A stretch of DNA of 18,385 nucleotides. Source: Candidatus Pacebacteria bacterium CG10_big_fil_rev_8_21_14_0_10_44_11 (GTDB lineage: Bacteria > Patescibacteriota > Microgenomatia > UBA1400 > PJMF01). The position numbers were made by a program, and so were the translations under genes. The notes below the pieces were generated by a model. It ran no database searches. It saw only the letters and a list, made by a program, of their open reading frames with translations, and was not told where the DNA came from. Location of the stretch: positions 16,035 to 34,419 of the forward strand of contig PFDH01000032.1 in NCBI GenBank assembly GCA_002772705.1, written 5' to 3'. Below are positions 7,239 to 12,806 of the stretch, piece by piece. Position 1 is the first letter of the stretch, and each line of letters starts with the position of its first letter.

Positions 7239-7273
7239 AAGTTTAAAACGTATATTTTACTATATCTTTTCGA

Positions 7274-7741
7274 TTATTTTGTACTAACTTTCTTAATTGC
7301 GGTTTTTGGTTTTGACTTTGGTGCTGCTTTTTTTGCTGGCCGTGTTTCTTTGGTAGCTTTTTTTGGTTCAGTTGCCACGGCTTTTGTGGTTGGAACAGCC
7401 ACTAGTAATTCTGGTTTTTCTAGCTGAACCGTGACGTGACTTGATCGCTTCAAAATTGAATGGGCTCTCCCCCGACTGACCGCTCGGAAGCGTTTGTAGC
7501 TTGAAGCCGAATCAACCAAAATATTCTTTAGTTGTAGCTCTTCAAACTTGATGCCTTGATTGTTGACAGCGTTCGCAATGGCTTGACGCACAACTTTTAA
7601 AATTAAGATACTGGCCGTTCGATCCATGACTGCTAGCTGCCTGATGGCGGCTTCAAGAGGCATCTTTCTGACAGTATTAGCCACCAAGCGAACTTTGAGT
7701 GGTGCTTGACGAGAAAATCGCTGAGATGCAGTAATAATCAT
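7274..7741 (-). CDS. rplV: 50S ribosomal protein L22, with basic C-terminal tail
   Basis: Lines the peptide exit tunnel through a long beta-hairpin. The core spans about 1-113: LKVRLVANTVRKMPLEAAI at 15-33 and the hairpin region SYKRFRAVSRGRAHSILKRS at 81-100. Residues 114-155 are an extra tail dominated by Lys, Ala, Pro and Thr, making the protein longer than the usual 110-120. The start lies 7 bases after the rpsS stop with a weak upstream signal. The tail's role is unknown; it may pack on rRNA or stay disordered at the ribosome surface. Confidence 0.97.
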   Translation of the reverse strand: MIITASQRFSRQAPLKVRLVANTVRKMPLEAAIRQLAVMDRTASILILKVVRQAIANAVNNQGIKFEELQLKNILVDSASSYKRFRAVSRGRAHSILKRSSHVTVQLEKPELLVAVPTTKAVATEPKKATKETRPAKKAAPKSKPKTAIKKVSTK

Positions 7742-7748
7742 AGGTTCT

Positions 7749-8033
7749 TTATGTCTTGGTTAACACCCGCTTCACAATCTTACCGTGACCTCTAAAGGTT
7801 CTGGTTGGAGCAAACTCACCAAGCTTGTGGCCAACCATTGCTTCGGTCACAAAAACTTCAATAAAGTTTTTGCCCTGATGAACCAAAAAAGTATGGCCAA
7901 CAAATTCTGGGCTGACAACACAAGCGCGACTCCAGGTTTTGATTGGAGACTTATCACCCGTGCTCTTTTGCACAGATACTTTGTGCAAAAGTTTTGGGTC
8001 AATGAATGGTCCTTTTTTCGAGCTTCTACTCAT
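7749..8033 (-). CDS. rpsS: 30S ribosomal protein S19
   Basis: Protein of the 30S head that contacts S13 and the A-site finger bridge. The 94 residues are near consensus: MSRSSKKGPFIDPKLLHKV at the N-terminus, IKTWSRACVVSPEFVGHTF at about 31-49, and MVGHKLGEFAPTRTFRGHGK at about 66-85. Length is normal. The ATG is preceded by AAAGG at good spacing, 32 bases after rplB. Confidence 0.98.
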   Translation of the reverse strand: MSRSSKKGPFIDPKLLHKVSVQKSTGDKSPIKTWSRACVVSPEFVGHTFLVHQGKNFIEVFVTEAMVGHKLGEFAPTRTFRGHGKIVKRVLTKT

Positions 8034-8065
8034 AGCGTTTACCTTTTTTCCTGCATCTAGTTACT

Positions 8066-8899
8066 TTATTTTTTTCTTCGATCAGCGACAATTAGCCGAG
8101 TACTCCATTTTTTTCGGTTTCTTGTCTTTTTACCTAATGCTGGCTTACCCCATGGCGTCTTAGGATGTTTCAAGCCAATGCCAGATCGACCCTCACCACC
8201 ACCGTGTGGATGTGAGCCTGGATGTTGAGCGGTTCCACGAACAGTTGGACGGATACCCATCAACCGTGTTCGACCGGCCTTACCAATCTTGCGATTCTTC
8301 CAATCTGAATTACCAACCTGCCCAATTGTAGCCAAACAAGTGCTATTTATCAATCTAAGTTCTTTTGAAGGCAGTTGAATTGTAACTGTGTTACCTTCTT
8401 TTGACTGAATCAAAGCGCCTACGCCAGCCCCTCTAACGAGCTGGGCGCCCTTGCCTGGTGTCAATTCAAGATTGTGAATTGCTAAACCAACGGGAATTTC
8501 TGACAGTGGCAGGGTATTACCGACTCTAACCTCAACTCCTGGTCCAGATTTGACTTCGGTACCGACAGTCAGGTTTTCTGGAGCTATGATATAGGCCTTA
8601 GAACCATCTGCGTAGTATAACAGGGCAATGTTGGCGCTGCGAACCGGATCGTACTCAATTCGTTTAACAACAGCGGGAATACCAAATTTACTGCGTTTCC
8701 AGTCAATCACTCTGAGTTGCTTTTTGACACCGCCACCTCGATGTCGAACAGTGATGTGACCTTTAAACCCACGACCTTGACGCTTGAGATGTCCAGAAGC
8801 AACTAGGGCCTTTTCTGGTTTGCCCTTGTGCAGATCAGTTCTGACCACAGAAATTTGATGCCGACGACCCTGGCTAGTAGGTTTACGTGTAACTAACAT
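8066..8899 (-). CDS. rplB: 50S ribosomal protein L2
   Basis: Primary 23S rRNA-binding protein needed for subunit association and peptidyl-transferase activity. The 277 residues include KPTSQGRRHQISVV near the N-terminus, GHITVRHRGGGVKKQLRVID at about 47-66, RGTAQHPGSHPHGGGEGRSG at about 221-240 (containing the conserved His of the peptidyl-transferase-associated loop), and TPWGKPALGKKTRNRKKWS at about 249-267. Length is normal. It starts 5 bases after the rplW stop with no strong Shine-Dalgarno sequence. Confidence 0.98.
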   Translation of the reverse strand: MLVTRKPTSQGRRHQISVVRTDLHKGKPEKALVASGHLKRQGRGFKGHITVRHRGGGVKKQLRVIDWKRSKFGIPAVVKRIEYDPVRSANIALLYYADGSKAYIIAPENLTVGTEVKSGPGVEVRVGNTLPLSEIPVGLAIHNLELTPGKGAQLVRGAGVGALIQSKEGNTVTIQLPSKELRLINSTCLATIGQVGNSDWKNRKIGKAGRTRLMGIRPTVRGTAQHPGSHPHGGGEGRSGIGLKHPKTPWGKPALGKKTRNRKKWSTRLIVADRRKK

Positions 8900-8904
8900 A
8901 GTAA

Positions 8905-9204
8905 TTATTCTTTTCCACCTTTATCAAAAAGCGCGATTGAATCACCTTTTTTAAGCGTCACTACTGCTTTCTTTGTTCTTGGTTGCAAAGCGTGCAGTCG
9001 TTTTTTTCCAGTTCGACTTGATTTTGACTGACGCATAATTGTCCGGACAGATTGAACTGAAACGGTATACATCTGTGCGATCGCTTCGGCAATTTGATTT
9101 TTGTGCGCATTGCGCTCCACTTCAAATGTGTAGCTGTTGGCTTGGGCAGCTTGGCCAACGCTTTTTTCGGTAATTACTGGTCGTTTAATTGTGTTCGGGT
9201 TCAT
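8905..9204 (-). CDS. rplW: 50S ribosomal protein L23
   Basis: Sits at the tunnel exit and docks trigger factor and SRP. The 99 residues begin IKRPVITEKSVGQAAQ (6-21) and continue with YTFEVERNAHKNQIAEAIAQ (about 25-44), the helix and strand pattern of the family. The conserved basic loop KSSRTGKKRLHALQPRTKKA follows at about 60-79. It starts three bases after the rplD stop and lacks a clear Shine-Dalgarno sequence, so it is probably coupled to rplD. Confidence 0.97.
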   Translation of the reverse strand: MNPNTIKRPVITEKSVGQAAQANSYTFEVERNAHKNQIAEAIAQMYTVSVQSVRTIMRQSKSSRTGKKRLHALQPRTKKAVVTLKKGDSIALFDKGGKE

Positions 9205-9207
9205 GAT

Positions 9208-9999
9208 TTATTGTTTCTTGATTGCTTTGGTTGCTGGTTTTTTCACACTTTTTGTCGCTGCTTTTTTGACCACAAGTTTGACAGCTTTTTTAGCGATGGT
9301 TGTAACGGGTGTTTTAACCACTGCTTTAGCAACCGTCAGTTCTTTAACAGCTGGCTTGGTTGCTTTGGTCACCACCCGAGTCTTTAACAATCGAGTTTCA
9401 AGAATCGTTACTGCTGCTGGACTGAGAATCAAGGTATCTGCCAAGCAGACATCAACCAACGTCACTTGCTCGGCGGCAATCACTTTTGTCGATGCAATAT
9501 TAGCAGTGCCTTGCTCCAAATCTGGTTGACGACCTTTGACAATGATCAAGATCAAATCATCTTCAGGAACAATCTTTTTCAGGGTGGCTACAACTTGGCT
9601 AGTTTTTGGTGCCAATTTTTCAAGACCTTCGGTTACAATAATATGTGAAGCTTGCATTCTGAGAGCTGAAAGTAAGGCTTGGGCTTTCTGTTTTTGAGAA
9701 AGCTTGAGGGCACCAGCTTGGACACCTTTTGGACCGTGCGCTACCCCACCACCAACAAAAATTGGAGCGGAGCGAGCACCGTGTCTAGCGTTACCAGTTC
9801 CTTTTTGTTTAAACCATTTTTTCTTGGTTCGTTTAACTTCGCTTCTAGTTTTAACTTTACTCGTGCCCTGGTGTTGATTAACACCATAGACCCTCAGGAC
9901 TTGAGCCATCAAAATTTGATTGACTGAACCACCAAACAACTCATCACTGACCGTGACAGTGCTTTTGATTCCACTAGTGGTTATGGCTGTAACTTTCAT
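9208..9999 (-). CDS. rplD: 50S ribosomal protein L4, with basic C-terminal tail
   Basis: Large-subunit protein whose long loop reaches the exit tunnel; in E. coli it also represses the S10 operon. The 263 residues contain the basic tunnel loop at about 44-94, with RTKKKWFKQKGTGNARHGAR at 57-76 and GGGVAHGPKGV at 83-93. The globular core ends near 205. Residues about 207-263 form an extra tail of Lys, Ala, Val and Thr. The start lies 4 bases after the rplC stop, with AAAGAAG overlapping the end of rplC. Confidence 0.97.
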   Translation of the reverse strand: MKVTAITTSGIKSTVTVSDELFGGSVNQILMAQVLRVYGVNQHQGTSKVKTRSEVKRTKKKWFKQKGTGNARHGARSAPIFVGGGVAHGPKGVQAGALKLSQKQKAQALLSALRMQASHIIVTEGLEKLAPKTSQVVATLKKIVPEDDLILIIVKGRQPDLEQGTANIASTKVIAAEQVTLVDVCLADTLILSPAAVTILETRLLKTRVVTKATKPAVKELTVAKAVVKTPVTTIAKKAVKLVVKKAATKSVKKPATKAIKKQ

Positions 10000-10003
10000 G
10001 TTT

Positions 10004-10831
10004 TTAAACTTCTTTAGTTGTTTCTGGAGCTGACTCCGGTGTAGCCTCTGCTTTTGCCTCTACCTCAGTTTCTGCCTCGACTTGAGTGACAGTGATCGCC
10101 TCGTCTGATTCTGTTGGAATGACTAAGCCGGAAACCTCTGTCTCCAAAGCAAAATCTTTGCTCTCACCAGTTTTTCTAATCTTGACTTGAGAAAAGATGA
10201 CGCCCGGAACTGGGCCGCTCAACCAAATTTCTTTTGTGACTGGATTAATGTGAACGACAACAAGACCGCTGACAGTTTTGATATCCCCGCCGAAGCGCCC
10301 TGGCATTTTCTTACCAATAAAGACACGACCGGGAGTCGTGCCTGGTCCAATTGAACCAACCGCTCTGGTTCTGTCTGATTGGCCATGAGTTTTAGGTCCA
10401 CCATGAAAACCGTATCGCTTGACCGCGCCGGCAAAACCCCGACCCTTGGTCACGCCTTGAACTTGAACCACGTCGCCAACTGCCAAAACCTGATCAACGC
10501 TAATGCTAGATCCGGGAATGATAGTGACAGCTTGTTCAGACCCAATTCTGAGTCCTCTCAGCTGCTTGGCGCCCAAAGAAAAACCACTCTTCGTCATTTT
10601 TTCTCGGAGTGGTTTGGACATGTTGGCTAATTTTTTCTTGCCCAAGCCAACTTCAGCAATAATCACTTCATGTTGAGGCTTGTTGTTAGCTTGAGTATCA
10701 ATCGCACGAACAGTTGAAACAGACACCACAGGCAGATCGCTGGCTTTACAGCGGGTAATTGCCAGACGCTTGCCGGATTTCGTCCAGGCTTGCGTCATGC
10801 CAAGTTTGGTGGCAAAAAAATCGGTTAACAT
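10004..10831 (-). CDS. rplC: 50S ribosomal protein L3, with acidic C-terminal tail
   Basis: Assembly-initiator protein next to the peptidyl-transferase centre. The 275 residues start MLTDFFATKLGMTQAWTKSG and carry the family signature GVTKGRGFAGAVKRYGFHGG at about 126-145, followed by HGQSDRTRAVGSIGPGTTPG and GKKMPGRFGG. The core ends near 225. The remaining fifty or so residues are rich in Glu, Thr and Ala, opposite in charge to the tails on L4, L22 and S5. An in-frame stop two codons upstream fixes the start. No Shine-Dalgarno sequence is visible in the 82-base spacer after rpsJ, except a GAGGAG about 60 bases away. Confidence 0.97.
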   Translation of the reverse strand: MLTDFFATKLGMTQAWTKSGKRLAITRCKASDLPVVSVSTVRAIDTQANNKPQHEVIIAEVGLGKKKLANMSKPLREKMTKSGFSLGAKQLRGLRIGSEQAVTIIPGSSISVDQVLAVGDVVQVQGVTKGRGFAGAVKRYGFHGGPKTHGQSDRTRAVGSIGPGTTPGRVFIGKKMPGRFGGDIKTVSGLVVVHINPVTKEIWLSGPVPGVIFSQVKIRKTGESKDFALETEVSGLVIPTESDEAITVTQVEAETEVEAKAEATPESAPETTKEV

Positions 10832-10913
10832 AGCTTATTCGATATCTCAGTTTGTTGTTGTGTCTGCAGGATAGGGCGATGTGCAACACGACTCCTCATC
10901 TACTTACTATCAG
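10832..10913 (-). other. rpsJ-rplC spacer with stop-codon cluster and tiny open frame
   Basis: This 82-base spacer is the longest within the S10-spc gene run. Immediately after the rpsJ stop the transcript reads TGATAGTAAGTAG, which places stops in more than one frame. An ATG at 10899 opens a 24-codon frame (starting MRSRVAHRPILQ) that ends at a TAA overlapping codon 2 of rplC. It has no convincing ribosome-binding site, so I do not call it a gene. A leader for rplC or a small regulatory structure is possible. Confidence 0.35.
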
Positions 10914-11252
10914 TTACATTTTAATTTGAATCGAAACTCCTGCTGGTAACTCCAAATGCATTAATGAATCAATTGTTTTGCTGGTTGGATTAATAATATC
11001 CAGCACCCGCTTGTGGGTTCTGATCTCGTAGTGTTCTTGAGCATTCTTATCAACGTGAGGTGAAACCAAGACTGTAAATGACTTGATATGCGTTGGCAAC
11101 GGCACTGGACCAATCACCTGTGCTCCGGTTGACAATGAAGTTTCAAGAATTTTCTTGCTGGCCTCATCAATCACACGATAGTCATAAGATTTAAGTCTAA
11201 TTCTAATCTTATTAGTATCTTGCGATTTAGTGTTTTTTTTATCTGCAACCAT
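10914..11252 (-). CDS. rpsJ: 30S ribosomal protein S10 (NusE)
   Basis: Small-subunit head protein that also acts as NusE in transcription antitermination with NusB. The 112 residues have a polar N-terminal extension of about 14 residues, then KIRIRLKSYDYRVIDEASKK at 15-34, GPVPLPTHIKSFTVLVSPHV at about 48-67, and the conserved HYEIRTHKRVLDII at about 74-87. An in-frame TAG six codons upstream leaves no alternative upstream start. No Shine-Dalgarno sequence precedes the ATG. It is the first gene after a likely promoter and a hairpin, so it opens the S10-spc transcription unit. Confidence 0.97.
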   Translation of the reverse strand: MVADKKNTKSQDTNKIRIRLKSYDYRVIDEASKKILETSLSTGAQVIGPVPLPTHIKSFTVLVSPHVDKNAQEHYEIRTHKRVLDIINPTSKTIDSLMHLELPAGVSIQIKM

Positions 11253-11328
11253 ATGCGTTGTCTGGTTCTAATCATGATTTTATTAATTGTTATCGAGATC
11301 AACTAACCCGGCAACACCAGAGCCTGTA

Positions 11329-11358
11329 ATTATACCTCAAGTCTACCAGATAAGTAAA
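11329..11358 (-). promoter_or_regulatory. Likely promoter of the S10-spc unit
   Basis: On the minus strand a perfect -10 hexamer TATAAT (11329-11334) lies 18 bases after TTTACT (11353-11358), which matches four of six positions of the -35 consensus. It would start a transcript about 70 bases before rpsJ. A 5-bp inverted repeat (ATAAG/CTTAT, 11350-11366) overlaps the -35 element. Position, sequence and the hairpins upstream agree; it is the best promoter candidate in the window. Confidence 0.65.
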
Positions 11359-11447
11359 GCTCTTATTTAGTCACCCTTTTTGAGCGCGCCTTAGCCTTTC
11401 GCTGTCTTGAACAGAGAAAAACCAGTTGATCTGTAAGGGCTTGGGTA

Positions 11448-11466
11448 AAAGTCCAATCAGGACTTT
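11448..11466. other. Small hairpin in the tuf-rpsJ spacer
   Basis: A perfect 7-bp inverted repeat, AAAGTCC and GGACTTT, separated by five bases. In the minus-strand reading the right arm ends in TTTT, giving a minimal terminator shape, but the stem is only moderately GC-rich. It may back up the larger hairpin after tuf or be a processing site. Confidence 0.4.
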
Positions 11467-11487
11467 GACACAAATGCTCACAAAATG

Positions 11488-11523
11488 ATTCGCGCCCAGT
11501 GCTGAAAGCGACTGGGCGCGAAT
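11488..11523 (-). terminator. Strong hairpin after tuf, likely terminator of the str unit
   Basis: A perfect 13-bp inverted repeat (11488-11500 with 11511-11523, arm ATTCGCGCCCAGT) around a 10-base loop begins 14 bases after the tuf stop. On the transcribed strand it is followed by CATTTTG, a short and imperfect T tract. The GC-rich stem and position fit an intrinsic terminator or a 3'-end stabilising and processing hairpin. The weak T tract lowers certainty about complete termination. Confidence 0.7.
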
Positions 11524-11537
11524 TCCAACTGCAGCTG

Positions 11538-12734
11538 TTACTTATTAATCTTGGTGATGGCACCAGCACCAATAGTGTGGCCGCCTTCACGGATGGCAAA
11601 TCTGAGTCCTTCGTGTAAAGCCACTGGGGAAATCAATTTGACGTTCATCTTGGCGTTATCACCTGGAATGACCATTTCGACACCACTTGGCAGAGTAATC
11701 TCACCAGTGACATCGGTTGTCCTGATGTAGAACTGAGGTCGGTAACCTGTAAAGAATGGCTTGTGGCGACCACCCTCTTCTTTTTTCAAGATGTACACTT
11801 CAGCGTCAAACTCGGTGTGAGGGTTAGCTGTACCTGGTTTAGCCAAGACTTGGCCACGCTCAACATCGTCTTTTTCAATGCCGCGAAGCAAAATACCAAC
11901 GTTGTCGCCGGCTTCACCTCGATCAAGCATCTTACGGAACATTTCGACACCAGTGACAACTGATTTTTTAGGGTCTCTCAGACCGACAATTTCAACCTCG
12001 TCACCAATTTTAACCACACCAGATTCAATCCGTCCGGTCACCACGGTACCTCGACCTTTGATCGAAAAAACGTCTTCGACAGGCATTAAGAAAGCCTTAT
12101 CAAGATCTCGAACTGGATCTGGAATGTACTCATCAACCGTATCCATCAACTTCATCACTTGATCTTGAGCTTCAGCATCGCCTTCAGCAGCCTTCAAAGC
12201 ACTAACCCGAATGATTGGCGTGTTTTCACCATCATAGCCATACTTAGTCAAAAGCTCGCGCACTTCCATCTCTACTAAGTCAAGCAGCTCGGGATCATCA
12301 ACCATGTCGCATTTGTTTAGTGCCACCACAATTTTTGGCACGTTAACTTGATTAGCCAAGAGAATGTGCTCTCGGGTTTGAGGCATTGGACCGTCAGTTG
12401 CAGCGACCACTAAAATTGCGCCGTCCATTTGAGCAGCACCAGTGATCATGTTTTTGATGTAGTCAGCATGACCTGGAGCATCAATGTGAGCATAGTGGCG
12501 TTTCTTTGTTTCGTACTCAATGTGCGAAATATTAATCGTCACCCCCCGAGCGGCTTCTTCTGGGGCGTTGTCAATATCACCATAGTTTAATGGTTTATTG
12601 ATGTCAGAGGGGACTTTCTTGGCTAAAGTTTGGGTAATAGCCGCTGAAAGGGTAGTTTTACCGTGGTCAACATGGCCTATCGTCCCAATGTTAACGTGTG
12701 GCTTATTACGGATATATTTTGCTGCGTCTGCCAT
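11538..12734 (-). CDS. tuf: Translation elongation factor Tu
   Basis: GTPase that delivers aminoacyl-tRNA to the ribosomal A site. The 398 residues contain G1 GHVDHGKT at 20-27, the switch I end RGVTINIS at 63-70, G3 DAPGH at 85-89, G4 NKCD at 140-143 and G5 SAL at 178-180. Domains 2 and 3 follow, with GRGTVVTGRIESG at about 233-245 and the end REGGHTIGAGAITKINK. Length is normal. The switch segment reads NIS where NTS is usual, a mild change. AAGGAGG ends only three bases before the ATG: a strong but closely spaced ribosome-binding site. A hairpin follows the gene. Confidence 0.99.
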   Translation of the reverse strand: MADAAKYIRNKPHVNIGTIGHVDHGKTTLSAAITQTLAKKVPSDINKPLNYGDIDNAPEEAARGVTINISHIEYETKKRHYAHIDAPGHADYIKNMITGAAQMDGAILVVAATDGPMPQTREHILLANQVNVPKIVVALNKCDMVDDPELLDLVEMEVRELLTKYGYDGENTPIIRVSALKAAEGDAEAQDQVMKLMDTVDEYIPDPVRDLDKAFLMPVEDVFSIKGRGTVVTGRIESGVVKIGDEVEIVGLRDPKKSVVTGVEMFRKMLDRGEAGDNVGILLRGIEKDDVERGQVLAKPGTANPHTEFDAEVYILKKEEGGRHKPFFTGYRPQFYIRTTDVTGEITLPSGVEMVIPGDNAKMNVKLISPVALHEGLRFAIREGGHTIGAGAITKINK

Positions 12735-12737
12735 ATT

Positions 12738-12744
12738 CCTCCTT
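12738..12744 (-). promoter_or_regulatory. Strong Shine-Dalgarno sequence of tuf
   Basis: The transcript reads AAGGAGG followed by AAT and the ATG. This is the best match to the anti-Shine-Dalgarno sequence in the window, though the three-base spacing is shorter than usual. It fits the high expression expected for EF-Tu and contrasts with neighbouring genes that lack such a site. Confidence 0.75.
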
Positions 12745-12783
12745 GTTTCTAGACTTGCTTGAGCAGTTAGAAATGCTACTACT

Positions 12784-12798
12784 AAAGGTTAAACCTTT
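12784..12798. repeat. 15-base palindrome in the fusA-tuf spacer
   Basis: Perfect inverted repeat of AAAGGTT and AACCTTT around one central base, starting 9 bases past the fusA stop on the transcribed strand and about 50 bases before tuf. A one-base loop cannot form a normal RNA hairpin without opening several pairs, so a DNA-level operator or a weak RNA stem is more plausible than a terminator. Function unknown. Confidence 0.45.
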
Positions 12799-12806
12799 TT
12801 ATATCT

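Noticed and set aside
9094..9529. Overlapping plus-strand open frames of 97 and 130 codons opposite rplD/rplW
   Set aside because: Their hydrophobic Phe/Val/Leu-rich content is the antisense of the Lys/Ala-rich L4 tail, which mimics membrane segments. No ribosome-binding site or independent support.
10219..10434. Minus-strand frame of 71 codons within rplC
   Set aside because: Lies in another frame inside the conserved L3 core; a shadow.
11465..11470. Plus-strand TTGACA as a promoter toward tuf
   Set aside because: No -10-like hexamer at suitable spacing, and it would read antisense into tuf with no gene to serve.
11363..11599. Minus-strand frame of 78 codons overlapping the tuf end and reading through the hairpin
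   Set aside because: Its first third is tuf read out of frame and its middle is the hairpin. The basic end (SRQRKAKARSKRVTK) is eye-catching, but there is no start signal after the hairpin and no recognised family.
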